A stretch of DNA of 26,760 nucleotides from RYN-433 sp036558265 (GCA_036558265.1 DATBFY010000354.1:1-26760), one strand, 5' to 3'. Shown: positions 1 to 7,325, counted from the first letter of the stretch. The notes: a model not told the origin generated them from the letters alone. Numbers and translations: made by a program.

Positions 1-19
1 GTGCCGGTGATGGGTTCAT
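1..19 (-). CDS. Start of the next head gene (partial, runs off the window)
   Basis: An ATG at 19-17 on the minus strand overlaps the TGA stop of the prohead protease as ATGA, the tight coupling seen throughout this operon. Only six codons (MNPSPA) are inside the window. In HK97-like phages the gene after the protease is usually the major capsid protein, so that is the expected identity, but nothing in these few residues proves it. Confidence 0.35.
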
Positions 20-831
20 ACGATGCCTCCTGCGGTGATGACTTGCGATCGAGCGAGGGCCACCAGGCCCAGGATGTGCCGGCGCGCTTCGTCGTCCGCC
101 GGGACCGGCTCGTGCGTGGCGTGTTCAGCCGGCGCGGCGAGGAGGGCGTAGGCGGCGGCGATCTCCGCGGCAAGGGACCGCTGACGTTCGTCAACGTCAC
201 CGGTCTCGAGGGCAGCGAGGAGGGCGGCGAGGGCGTCATCGTCGAGTTGGGAGCGCACCGCCGTGATCACGGCCTGCTCGTTCGCCGGAAACGTCACGAC
301 CGAGCTCTCCCAGAGGCGGACCTCGGTGATCACCCGGATGTCGGCCTTCGTCGTGTCTTTGTCGAGTTGACTGAGGTCGATCTCGTCCTCGTCGGCGGCA
401 CTGCGGTCCTTGAGCGTGGTGAAGCCGAAACTCAGACCGAGCGGCACACCGGCGCGCAGCCGTTTGAGCGTGGTCGAGCCGTCGGCGCCATCGTCGACCA
501 GGGCGACCTCGACGGCGAGCCCGGTGCGGTCCTCGCGGATCGCCGTATGGCGTCCGATCGGAATCGCCGGGTCATGGTTCCACAGCACGGGCAGGCGTTC
601 GCCACGGTCCTTCAGGCTCTTCTTGAAACACCCACGGGCGAAGCAGGAGAGATAGGCGTCGGCCGCCATGAACGTACTGGCGTAACCGGTGAAGCCGTCG
701 GCCGTCGGCTCGGTCAGGGCCGTGCGGTATTCGAGGGCAGCACTGGGCGGCCGCCGGGCGAACCACGCCGGGAGCAGATGAGGTTCGGTGACGGGGAGTT
801 CGGGCGCTGCGTCGACCGCAAAATCGGCCAT
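16..831 (-). CDS. HK97-family prohead maturation protease
   Basis: A 271-residue protein with the features of the phage prohead protease family (peptidase S78/U35 type), which cleaves scaffold and capsid N-termini inside the procapsid. Visible signatures are a GYAS segment near residue 50, LWNHD with the probable catalytic His86, GLSFGF with the probable catalytic Ser134, and LWESSVVTFPAN near 173-184, which matches the family's conserved LxExSxVxxPAN strand. The C-terminal ~80 residues are Ala/Glu-rich and could be scaffold-like. The ATG is preceded by GAGG seven bases upstream. It lies downstream of portal and Com-like genes in the leftward head operon, the normal place for it, and its stop overlaps the following head gene. 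Family assignment is firm; the exact catalytic residues are inferred from motif positions. Confidence 0.93.
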   Translation of the reverse strand: MADFAVDAAPELPVTEPHLLPAWFARRPPSAALEYRTALTEPTADGFTGYASTFMAADAYLSCFARGCFKKSLKDRGERLPVLWNHDPAIPIGRHTAIREDRTGLAVEVALVDDGADGSTTLKRLRAGVPLGLSFGFTTLKDRSAADEDEIDLSQLDKDTTKADIRVITEVRLWESSVVTFPANEQAVITAVRSQLDDDALAALLAALETGDVDERQRSLAAEIAAAYALLAAPAEHATHEPVPADDEARRHILGLVALARSQVITAGGIV

Positions 832-908
832 GATCGACCTCGCGGCGACGTTGCGCCGTCTGTCTCATGGCCCGCATCGGGACGCTGCTCCTGTGTTCGT
901 TCAGGTGG

Positions 909-917
909 ATTCTAGCA
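909..917 (-). promoter_or_regulatory. Candidate extended -10 promoter before the prohead protease
   Basis: Read on the minus strand this is TGCTAGAAT, an extended -10 (TG, one base, then TAGAAT) 77 bases upstream of the protease ATG. The expected -35 position has no good hexamer. The same TGCTAGAAT/TGCTAGACT word occurs twice in front of the terminase small-subunit gene, which supports a shared late-promoter motif. It sits just beyond the stop codon of the Com-like gene, in a gap of about 90 bases. Confidence 0.45.
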
Positions 918-922
918 CAGCC

Positions 923-1105
923 TCATTTCGGGACGGGGACAACGAACGTGATCCGGGTCCGGCAGCGTTTACAGAACGCCTCGACTTCGGTCCCCGGCGG
1001 CAATTGCGCCCGGATCAGCAGACGCCCGCAGTAGGGACAGAGATGGACGACCAGTGGCGGTGGACGCGACGGTTGCGGTGGCCGGCGGCCCGGTTGCACG
1101 CTCAT
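923..1105 (-). CDS. Com-like zinc-ribbon protein
   Basis: A 60-residue protein with a Pro/Arg-rich N-terminus and a two-knuckle zinc ribbon: C23-P-Y-C26 followed by G-R-L-L, then C45-K-R-C48. This resembles the Mu-like prophage Com family, small zinc proteins that in phage Mu bind the mom mRNA and activate its translation. The ATG at 1105 follows the portal stop by one base, with GGAG just upstream, so it is translationally coupled to the portal gene. A longer start at 1126 inside the portal gene is possible but has no better ribosome site. No mom-like gene is visible in the window, so the Mu role should not be assumed; an RNA- or DNA-binding role in late expression is inference. Confidence 0.7.
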   Translation of the reverse strand: MSVQPGRRPPQPSRPPPLVVHLCPYCGRLLIRAQLPPGTEVEAFCKRCRTRITFVVPVPK

Positions 1106-1106
1106 C

Positions 1107-3182
1107 TCACTCCGCGCCGAAATCACTCGTCAGCACGGGCGAGACGGCCAATATGCACGAGGGGTGCGTCCCCATCACATGCGTGTCCACCTGAGACAGC
1201 GGCACGATCATGCCGTTCCGTTGGGCGCAGGTCAGCCCGTCACCGTCGCCGCCATAGCCGCCGTGTTCGGCGTTGTCATGGAGCTGGGCGCGATCCACCA
1301 CGCCGCTCTCGCGGTACGCCAGCGTCGAGGCGGTGTTGAATGACACTTGGCTCTCAGAACGCGCCACCACCATCGCTCTCGCTTCGCCGAAGTCGTCGAA
1401 CTGGCTGCTGATGCGGTTCGACAATTCGGCCAACGTCACCCCTTCGCTCAAACTATCGGTGATCAGGGTGGCCATCGCCTGCCGCGTCGTCTCGTTAATT
1501 CCTGACGCCCGGGTGAGGAGTTGCTCCATCGTCCGCCCGAGCTGCGGATTGGCGAGATCGAAACTGATCGCAATGTCCAACTGCGCACTGGCCGCCGCGA
1601 ACGCGCCCTCGGCCGCCTGGATGGCAAGTTTCTTCAACTCCTCGGCGAGCAGTCGGTCCTCTTCGGCCCAGTCAATCTCCTCCAGCGCCCGCGTCTCGAA
1701 CGTCGTTCCGTCCTGCCGGAATCCGGTCTGCTCCATCAGCCGTTGGCCTTGTGACCGCCAGAAGCGGCCCAGGACGGGCGCAAAGCGTTCGGCTAACCGC
1801 AGCATCGTTGTCCGGTTCGTCGCGGCGTGGGTCGCCCTGATTTCCTGCGCAGCGGCCATCCCGGTGGTCAAGGCCGGCGTCACCTCGCGCCATTCGCCCG
1901 CAACCAGGCGGCTCCGCGTCGGCAGCAGCTCGTCGCCGGCTGGAACTTCGATCTGGGCAATACTGAGGATCCTGACGTCACCGCCGGTCAATGGTGGCAG
2001 GCCGACCAACGCCCGGCGCTCGTTGATCGTGGCGAACTCGGCCACGCCGGGCATGGTGGCATGGGCCCAGTCGACGGAATCGTCGTCGGCCAGGGCGGGG
2101 ACACGGCTCGTGTCGAACTCCAGGCTAATCGCCGGATTCGTCTCGAACTCCGGCAGCAGACTGCGCGTCAGGGCGCCGTCGAGTCGGGCCCAGAGCGGCG
2201 TAATCGTGTCCTCGTAGAAACTGCGCCGGGCTTCCTCGTACTTGCTCCAGGGCGAGTTCTCCAAGCCGACCAGGGTGCCGAGCATGACCGGCGGCACGCG
2301 GAAGGCGGTCGCGATCTGCGTGCTGCTCAGCGCCCGCAGATCTTTGTACGCCATCTCGTTCAGGTCGAAGCCGAGGCGCTTCACGTCGATGATCGCCTGC
2401 ATCACGATTGGCACCCACTGCTGCCCACTGAACTGCATGAACTTCTCGCGCAGGACGTCGGCCTCGGCCTGATCGAGTTCCGCCCCCTCGGCCGGGACGA
2501 GCCCGATCTGGGGGATGGCGCCGGAGTCGAAGAACGATTTCACAAAGCCCGTGGCGTCGTTCTCGATCGCGATCTCGCGGCGGGCGGCGGCAATCGGACT
2601 GATGCCGGCGGCGCCGAGCAGCGGCCCACTCTGAAACGTCCAGGCGAGGACGTCTTCGGCCAGGAGGTGGTAAGTGACGCTGTCGCCCGGCACGCGGTAC
2701 TCCCAGTCGACGCGACCGTCGCGGCGGGCGATTGGTTGCAGCCAGTCGGAACGGAGCGGGTAGAGCCCGGTGGGGCGGCGGGTGCCATCCCGCGTGATTT
2801 CGTTGACACAGAAGCCGGCGACGGCGGCGATCTTGACGTTGGCATTGATCCACTCGGCCTCGCTCATGCTCGGATTCGGCTGGCGCATCAGTTGCCGGAG
2901 TGGGTGATCGGGCAGCTCAATTCCGTCCTGGCGTTCGTCGACAACGGCGACGCGGGCGGTGGCGGCGGCGTCGGCCAACCAGTTGATGCAGGCGAAAACG
3001 ACGACCACTTGCTCATAGGCGGTCAGGGCGGTGTGCACATTCGCCTCGGGCCAGACGGGGCGGCCGTAGCGGTAGAGCGCCACGGTCGGCAGGGCGCGGC
3101 GCTGGGGTGGGCTGAGTTGACTGCTGGTCATGGCTGGGTACGGGGCGCGCAAGGCATCGGCGATCCGGGTGCGTAAGGTCAT
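1107..3182 (-). CDS. Phage portal protein fused to a C-terminal MuF-like head morphogenesis domain
   Basis: A 691-residue protein. Residues 1-~420 read as an HK97/SPP1-type portal: a hydrophobic helix near VVVVFACINWLADA, then the characteristic DLRALSSTQIATAFRVPPVMLG segment and an ENSPWSKYEEARRSFYEDTI helix. The portal forms the dodecameric DNA gate at the capsid vertex and docks the terminase. The last ~260 residues read as a MuF (Mu gpF/SPP1 gp7-like minor head) domain, ending in an Asp/Cys-containing loop and HPSC at 673-676, close to the family's HPNCR signature. In most phages these are two genes; here one frame runs through both. The ATG at 3182 is chosen because AAGGAG lies six bases upstream and 11 bases separate it from the terminase stop; the frame could extend to 3350 but would overlap terminase. 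Portal call firm, MuF call good. Confidence 0.9.
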   Translation of the reverse strand: MTLRTRIADALRAPYPAMTSSQLSPPQRRALPTVALYRYGRPVWPEANVHTALTAYEQVVVVFACINWLADAAATARVAVVDERQDGIELPDHPLRQLMRQPNPSMSEAEWINANVKIAAVAGFCVNEITRDGTRRPTGLYPLRSDWLQPIARRDGRVDWEYRVPGDSVTYHLLAEDVLAWTFQSGPLLGAAGISPIAAARREIAIENDATGFVKSFFDSGAIPQIGLVPAEGAELDQAEADVLREKFMQFSGQQWVPIVMQAIIDVKRLGFDLNEMAYKDLRALSSTQIATAFRVPPVMLGTLVGLENSPWSKYEEARRSFYEDTITPLWARLDGALTRSLLPEFETNPAISLEFDTSRVPALADDDSVDWAHATMPGVAEFATINERRALVGLPPLTGGDVRILSIAQIEVPAGDELLPTRSRLVAGEWREVTPALTTGMAAAQEIRATHAATNRTTMLRLAERFAPVLGRFWRSQGQRLMEQTGFRQDGTTFETRALEEIDWAEEDRLLAEELKKLAIQAAEGAFAAASAQLDIAISFDLANPQLGRTMEQLLTRASGINETTRQAMATLITDSLSEGVTLAELSNRISSQFDDFGEARAMVVARSESQVSFNTASTLAYRESGVVDRAQLHDNAEHGGYGGDGDGLTCAQRNGMIVPLSQVDTHVMGTHPSCILAVSPVLTSDFGAE

Positions 3183-3193
3183 GGGCAACTCCT

Positions 3194-4378
3194 TCAGACG
3201 AAGCGGACCCGCTTGCGTGGTCCCATCACGGCGAGACAGACATAGCGAAAACTGTCCATGCAATGATCGAACTCCTTCACCGGGACATCGCGCTCGGCGT
3301 GGCGTTCGGGATAGTGATAGCTCTCCATCTCGGCGATGAAATTGATGCACGACGCGTCAACCGTGAAGTGCGGCAGGACGGCGCTCACCCGTTGGATGCC
3401 GGTGATGATGTCGTTATTGGCTTTCCGCACCTGGAGCCCAGCGCGTTGCAGATCGAGGATGAGGCCGGTCGACGAGGGATCGACCACGACCAGACTGGCG
3501 CCCGAGCGCTCGTACTCACGGACGGTGGCCGCGACGATCTCGCTGGCGCTCATTCCGGTGCGATAGAGCTCCCGTTCGAGATGGACCCGCTCACCCGAGG
3601 AGCGGACGGTGAGACAGGCGGTCGGGTTCCGCGTCCCGGTGTCGAGCCCAAGGGCGGTCGCCCAGCCGGTGCAGTCGACCGTCTGGATGTGCTGCTCGCG
3701 GTGGAAGCCGGGATAGACGAGTCCCTCGAACGCCACGAACTGGGCGTCGATCTCCTGAGCGTAGGTTTGCCCGGTGTAGCCAAGATCACGGACGAAGGTG
3801 GCGGCGTCGACGAAGGGATTACCGAGGGTGCCGGCGCGGTAGAGGGCATGCTGGGGATCGGGGTGCTGCACCCATTCGCTCCAGACGAGGCGGCGGCCGC
3901 GCGGCGTGGTCGTGGCGAAGAGCTGCGGGTTCGGACCTTCACGCACGGCGCCTTTGAGCGCGGTCCAGGTGCTCTGCCGGCTGACGTATTCAAGTTCATC
4001 GACCCAGGCCCAGGCGAAACCGGGACCGCGGATTCGGCTCTCGGTTTCCAGCGTGGCGAAGACGACTTCGGCGCCGGTCCGGGGGATGGTGAGGGAGCCG
4101 AGGCTCTTGTGTTGCTCGTAGGGCAGGCCGAGGGCGTCGAGGCGGTCGAGAAAGGTCCGTTTGGCGGCGTGTTCGAGCATGGGGAAGTTGGGGGCGGCGA
4201 CCAGCCCTAAGCCCGGCTGGGTGCATTTCAGGGCGGCTTTGACGGCGCCGGCGTGACTCTTGCCGGCGAAGCGGCCGCCGAGGAAAACGACGTACTTGTG
4301 GTCGTCGTGGACGAAATCGTCCTGCACGTCATAGAGGGCGATTTCGACGCGGGTACCCGTTTCGGGTGTGGCGACCAT
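3194..4378 (-). CDS. Terminase large subunit (packaging ATPase and nuclease)
   Basis: A 394-residue packaging motor that cuts concatemeric DNA and pumps it through the portal. The ATPase half has Walker A GGRFAGKS (34-41), Walker B ending in D127-E128 within WAWVDELE, and the coupling motif ATTTPRG. The nuclease half has the RNase H-like acidic strands GLDTGTRNPTA and VVVDPSS and the late acidic HCMDSF segment. Length and order match compact Terminase_6/GpA-like large subunits. The ATG overlaps the stop of the small subunit by one base (TAATG), and the portal follows 11 bases downstream, the classical terS-terL-portal order. Confidence 0.95.
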   Translation of the reverse strand: MVATPETGTRVEIALYDVQDDFVHDDHKYVVFLGGRFAGKSHAGAVKAALKCTQPGLGLVAAPNFPMLEHAAKRTFLDRLDALGLPYEQHKSLGSLTIPRTGAEVVFATLETESRIRGPGFAWAWVDELEYVSRQSTWTALKGAVREGPNPQLFATTTPRGRRLVWSEWVQHPDPQHALYRAGTLGNPFVDAATFVRDLGYTGQTYAQEIDAQFVAFEGLVYPGFHREQHIQTVDCTGWATALGLDTGTRNPTACLTVRSSGERVHLERELYRTGMSASEIVAATVREYERSGASLVVVDPSSTGLILDLQRAGLQVRKANNDIITGIQRVSAVLPHFTVDASCINFIAEMESYHYPERHAERDVPVKEFDHCMDSFRYVCLAVMGPRKRVRFV

Positions 4379-4755
4379 TAGGCGTCACCGTCCGGGCTGG
4401 GCTCGGCTTGGTTGACCCGTTTGAGGATGACGGTCAATGGATGGTCGAGATCGCCGACATGCTCGGTCTGCAATCGCTCGCGGTACTTCTCCGGGCGACG
4501 GGCTTTGAGCAAGAGGACCATCAGGGAGGTGTTGCCGTCGGTGGCCTGGCGGGTGGCGACATCTTCGAGGTAATCGGTGCCCATTTCGATCGCGTCATCA
4601 CAGAGGGCGGCGAAGTCCTCGTCCTCGGTGCGCCAGGTGTAGTAGGTCTGCCGGCTGATCTTGGCGACTTTGCAGGCGGCGTGAATGCTCCAGCCGCGGG
4701 CCAGCTTGGCGACGATCCGTTCCTCATGCTCCGGGGTCCTGACAGTCGGGGTCAT
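4378..4755 (-). CDS. Terminase small subunit-like HTH protein
   Basis: A 125-residue protein whose N-terminal half is a homeodomain-like helix-turn-helix (SIHAACKVAKISRQTYYTWR, 23-42), followed by an acidic helix and the typical MVLLLKARRPEKYRER stretch. Such proteins recognise the packaging site and load the large subunit. It sits immediately upstream of terL with a one-base stop/start overlap. The ribosome site is weak (GGA). It is the first gene of the leftward late operon and is preceded by two extended -10 motifs. Confidence 0.88.
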   Translation of the reverse strand: MTPTVRTPEHEERIVAKLARGWSIHAACKVAKISRQTYYTWRTEDEDFAALCDDAIEMGTDYLEDVATRQATDGNTSLMVLLLKARRPEKYRERLQTEHVGDLDHPLTVILKRVNQAEPSPDGDA

Positions 4756-4809
4756 GTGTCCAAATGGTCAAGATGACGGCGCGAACGAATTCCCGTACGT
4801 TGTGCCCGT

Positions 4810-4818
4810 AGTCTAGCA
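4810..4818 (-). promoter_or_regulatory. Candidate late promoter 2 (extended -10)
   Basis: Minus-strand TGCTAGACT, preceded by TT, ends 55 bases before the terminase small-subunit ATG. The 10-bp word TCTAGCAAAC (plus-strand view) recurs 145 bp away at 4957-4966. No good -35 is visible; an inverted repeat (4833-4861) begins exactly where a -35 would be, suggesting an activator or repressor site rather than a standard promoter. Inference. Confidence 0.45.
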
Positions 4819-4832
4819 AACACCGACAAGAT

Positions 4833-4861
4833 GGCAGCCGTCGCTGGAGGCAACGGCTGCC
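4833..4861. repeat. 9-bp inverted repeat upstream of terminase genes
   Basis: GGCAGCCGT at 4833-4841 is perfectly matched by ACGGCTGCC at 4853-4861 across 11 bases. No T tract follows on either strand, so it is not a good intrinsic terminator. It overlaps the -35 position of the nearer late promoter candidate and could be a regulator site or part of a packaging (cos/pac) region, which commonly lies next to terS. Confidence 0.6.
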
Positions 4862-4891
4862 GGCGGCGACGATGGCCCCGCGTGCCCAACA

Positions 4892-4939
4892 ATCGTTCAA
4901 GAAACGAAGCGGCATATGGCTGCTCGATGACTGAACGAT
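4892..4939. repeat. 8-bp inverted repeat with 32-base spacer
   Basis: ATCGTTCA (4892-4899) is matched by TGAACGAT (4932-4939). It is the middle of three dyads in the 278-base gene-free stretch between the terminase and integrase genes. Such short arms over a long spacer may be chance, but clustering with the other two dyads makes a protein-binding role plausible. Confidence 0.35.
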
Positions 4940-4954
4940 CCGGTCGCCGGGACG

Positions 4955-4963
4955 ATTCTAGCA
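4955..4963 (-). promoter_or_regulatory. Candidate late promoter 1 (extended -10)
   Basis: Minus-strand TGCTAGAAT, again preceded by TT, about 200 bases upstream of the terminase small-subunit gene. It matches the motif before the prohead protease exactly. The expected -35 falls on the left arm of the 42-bp dyad at 4977-5018. A transcript from here would have a leader of roughly 190 bases containing the two dyads at 4833-4861 and 4892-4939. Confidence 0.45.
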
Positions 4964-4976
4964 AACGCGAACGAGT

Positions 4977-5018
4977 GACGTTACCGGGGTATGGGTGGCC
5001 TCAACGGCCGGTAACGTC
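4977..5018. other. Candidate attP site: 42-bp dyad next to the serine integrase
   Basis: Arms GACGTTACCGG (4977-4987) and CCGGTAACGTC (5008-5018) are perfect 11-bp inverted repeats around a 20-bp, partly symmetric centre, with the central dinucleotide GG at 4997-4998. Large serine integrases act on attP sites of about 50 bp that are imperfect dyads around a central dinucleotide, usually within a few hundred bases of the integrase gene; this site begins 16 bases past the integrase stop. A T5 run at 5031-5035 is too far from the stem for a normal terminator. attP is the favoured reading; an operator is the alternative. Confidence 0.5.
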
Positions 5019-5033
5019 GCTGTAGACGCGTTT

Positions 5034-6536
5034 TTATGGCCCGTCAGCGCGCGAAATGAACTCTTGCAGTGTCGCAGGCCATGCTAAGCGAATCGTCGCA
5101 TAACGACCGGAATCCTTCGCAATCACGACATGCACGTCCAGGCGTTGCAGCATGCGGCGCAGGGCGGCCGGCTCATGGGTCGCCACCCGCTCGACGGCCG
5201 ATTGGAGCGTCGACAAGGCGGCGGCGGCGGAACGGTAGGTCTCGGCATCGGGTGGCGGTGGGTGGGTGGCCAGGAGCTGCGTCAGGCTCTCGGCTTCGCC
5301 GGCGAGGCGGACATCGGCGGCATCCCAGCGCGCCATCGTCAGTTTGCCCTGGGCGTAGAGATCGAGCAGGCGTTCCCGTTCGCGCTCCAGCTCGGCCAGG
5401 CGGCAGGCGAGGCGGTGGCGCTCGCGTTCGGCATCCGGCAGCTGCCGCCGCTGCCGCTCCTGGGCCTGCCGCAGGGTCGTTGCCCAATCCGTGACCCGCT
5501 CCAGATCGGCGATCAGGGCGGCGACGGTGGCGGCTTCGGCTTTGGCCACGGTGATATTGCGGGGGATGGTGCCGCACTCCTGGCCGGCGCGGAGATCGGC
5601 GGTACAGCGGAACTGCAAACCGTCGCGTTGGGTTCGGGCCACCCGGCAGCGTTGGCCACACCCGCAAAAGACAAGGTGCTCGAGCCAGGAGGTGGGCCGC
5701 TCGCGGCGGACGCGCTTCTGTTGCCGGCGCAGCCGCTGGGCGATGGCGAAGGTCTCCGCGGAGATGATCGGGTCGTGGAGCCCGGCGGCCACGATCTCGC
5801 CGGTCTGGACCTGGCCGGTGTAGGTGAGGCGGTCGAGGATGTCGTGCACCATCTGGCTATTCCACGATTTCCCGAGGGCAGACTCGGCGCGGCGGCTGTT
5901 CGGCGTCGGGACGTGCTGGGCCGTGAGCGCGCGGGCAATGGCGCGGCCGGACCAGCCGGCCAGGTACTGGGTGAACACCCACTCCACCCAGGTGGCCTCC
6001 GCCGGCACGAGGATGAGGCGGTCGTCGGCTTTGCGGTAGCCGAAGGGGGCTTTGCCGTGATGGATGCCACGGCGGGCCCGTTCGGCGCAGGCGGCGGCGA
6101 CATAGCGGGCGATCTCTTCGGTTTGATATTGATTGACGACGCCGATGATGCCGCGGTTCAGGGTGTGGTCGATGTGGGGATCGTGCAGCGAGATGACGCG
6201 GACGCCGCGGGCGGTGAGCTCGCGGTAGGTCAGTTCTTGCCAGACATAATCGCGGGCAAAGCGTTTGAGATCGAAGACGATGACGGCGTCGACGCCGCCG
6301 GCGGCAATCCGCTCGCGCAACGTCTGGATGCCGGGGCGATCGGGATCGGCGCCGCGCAGGTCGTGGTCGCGGATGGCGGGGAGGAGCGACAGGCCGTGGG
6401 CCGCGGCATGGCGGCGGATGGCGGAGAGTTGGGCGTCGAGACTGAGGCTATCGTCGGCGGTTTCGTCGTCCTTTGATTCAGACTGCCTCAAATATGGCAA
6501 CACCACGAGCCTTTTTGCTATACTTCCGTCAGTCAT
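5034..6536 (-). CDS. int: Large serine recombinase (phage integrase)
   Basis: About 500 residues, catalysing site-specific integration between attP and attB by a serine-linked double-strand break mechanism. The N-terminal resolvase domain has the nucleophile in PYLRQS (Ser19 from the ATG at 6536) and the arginine motif FDLKRFARD. A Recombinase domain follows (APFGYRK, then WVFTQYLAGWSGRAIARAL), then a zinc ribbon with CxC, C, C and C near residues 291-321, and a Glu/Arg-rich coiled coil at ~345-415, the domain that controls directionality in this family. The start is uncertain: ATG at 6536 has no clear ribosome site, whereas GTG at 6506 or 6503 follows AAAAAGG and would begin VVLPYLRQS. The HNH promoter at 6516 lies within or just before its 5' end, divergently. 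Confidence 0.94.
   Translation of the reverse strand: MTDGSIAKRLVVLPYLRQSESKDDETADDSLSLDAQLSAIRRHAAAHGLSLLPAIRDHDLRGADPDRPGIQTLRERIAAGGVDAVIVFDLKRFARDYVWQELTYRELTARGVRVISLHDPHIDHTLNRGIIGVVNQYQTEEIARYVAAACAERARRGIHHGKAPFGYRKADDRLILVPAEATWVEWVFTQYLAGWSGRAIARALTAQHVPTPNSRRAESALGKSWNSQMVHDILDRLTYTGQVQTGEIVAAGLHDPIISAETFAIAQRLRRQQKRVRRERPTSWLEHLVFCGCGQRCRVARTQRDGLQFRCTADLRAGQECGTIPRNITVAKAEAATVAALIADLERVTDWATTLRQAQERQRRQLPDAERERHRLACRLAELERERERLLDLYAQGKLTMARWDAADVRLAGEAESLTQLLATHPPPPDAETYRSAAAALSTLQSAVERVATHEPAALRRMLQRLDVHVVIAKDSGRYATIRLAWPATLQEFISRADGP
6516..6524 (+). promoter_or_regulatory. Extended -10 promoter of the first HNH gene
   Basis: TGCTATACT on the plus strand, 35 bases before the HNH ATG, in the divergent region with the integrase 5' end. 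It fits TGn-TATAMT with one mismatch, and no -35 is needed in extended -10 promoters. No stem-loop comparable with those of the later HNH cassettes follows it. Confidence 0.55.
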
Positions 6537-6559
6537 GGTCGTTGCCAGAGGAGCCAAAC

Positions 6560-7261
6560 ATGGGCCCGTTTAGCCAGCAATTTCTCGATCGGTTTTGGTC
6601 CAAGGTCGATCAGTCCGGTGAGTGCTGGATGTGGCTTGGAGCGACACGCGGCAAACCAAATCGCCGCTACGGTGTCTTTACTTTCCGCGGCGAGGACATG
6701 GCGGCCCATCGCATCGCGTTTGCCATCGCCCAGACATCGCCCCCTGATCACCTGGTCGTCTGCCATCGCTGCGACAACCCGCTCTGCGTGAGGCCAGATC
6801 ATCTTTTTCTGGGCACCGTTGCCGACAATAATCACGACCGCGATCGGAAGGGAAGACAGCGCACGCTCCGTGGTTCCGCCAATGGACGGTCGGTGCTGTT
6901 CGAGGATCAAGTGGTTTCGATGCGTGAACGATTCGCGGGCGGCATGATCACGCAGACACAGCTGGCGAAAGAGTTTGGGGTCGCGCGCAGCTTGGTGGGG
7001 ATGATCGTGCGTGGTGAAGTTTGGCAACATGCGCCCGGACCAAGAACCGAGCGGCGCATGCCACGAAGCAATTCTGGGTACCGCGGCGTTTCGTATATGT
7101 CCGATTCTGGCTCGTACCAGATCTACATCACCTTTCAGGGCAAGCGCTATGCGTTGGGGGAAACACGCGACCCCGTCACCGGCGCGCGCCGCTATGACGC
7201 CAAAGCACGCGAACTCTACGGAGACGCGGCTGCTCCTCACTTGAACTTTCCCGACGAATAG
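6560..7261 (+). CDS. HNH endonuclease with C-terminal AP2-type DNA-binding domain
   Basis: A 233-residue homing-endonuclease-like protein. Residues ~1-95 form an HNH_3 domain: CWMWLGA, AAHRIAFAIA, then VCHRCDNPLCVRPDHLFLGT, which holds the catalytic and zinc residues. Residues ~110-155 look like an HTH (ITQTQLAKEFGVARSLVGMI). The end (SGYRGVSYM...YQIYI..GKRYALG) is an AP2/ERF-like domain, a common partner of phage HNH nucleases. The start is set by AGAGGAG eight bases before ATG 6560. The gene stands alone between integrase and the lysogeny switch with its own promoter. Its HNH core is clearly related to the gene at 18034 (HRxAFAxA and CDNPxCxxPxHLFLGT are shared), implying a mobile gene family within this genome. 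Confidence 0.9.
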   Translation: MGPFSQQFLDRFWSKVDQSGECWMWLGATRGKPNRRYGVFTFRGEDMAAHRIAFAIAQTSPPDHLVVCHRCDNPLCVRPDHLFLGTVADNNHDRDRKGRQRTLRGSANGRSVLFEDQVVSMRERFAGGMITQTQLAKEFGVARSLVGMIVRGEVWQHAPGPRTERRMPRSNSGYRGVSYMSDSGSYQIYITFQGKRYALGETRDPVTGARRYDAKARELYGDAAAPHLNFPDE

Positions 7262-7296
7262 CCGCAGATAGGGCAGCCAGATCAGCGGTATCCCTC

Positions 7297-7325
7297 TTGC
7301 CATGCGAACACCTGTTCGCTACGAT
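7297..7325 (+). promoter_or_regulatory. Sigma70-type promoter of the small gene at 7395
   Basis: A -35 TTGCCA (7297-7302) and a -10 TACGAT (7320-7325) are separated by exactly 17 bases. The spacer consists almost entirely of a GCGAAC/GTTCGC dyad (7304-7319), so an operator is embedded between the two promoter boxes. Predicted transcription starts near 7332, about 60 bases before the start codon at 7395. Confidence 0.72.
7304..7319. promoter_or_regulatory. LexA-type (SOS) box inside the promoter
   Basis: GCGAACACCTGTTCGC has 6-bp perfect arms around four central bases. It contains GAAC-N4-GTTC, the core of LexA operators in Gram-positive bacteria (consensus CGAACRNRYGTTCG), with one mismatch in the central four. 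Its position between -35 and -10 is ideal for repression. The only other reading is a phage-repressor operator, but it shows no similarity to the AT-rich dyads at 8002-8063. It is the only such box noticed in the window. Confidence 0.7.

Noticed and set aside
1827..3176. Long plus-strand open frame opposite the portal gene (449 codons)
   Set aside because: It lies antisense to a clear portal protein in GC-rich DNA, where reverse-strand frames stay open by codon bias; no ribosome site or domain.
5130..6476. Long plus-strand open frame opposite the integrase
   Set aside because: Gly/Ala/Asp-rich shadow of the serine recombinase; no recognisable domain.
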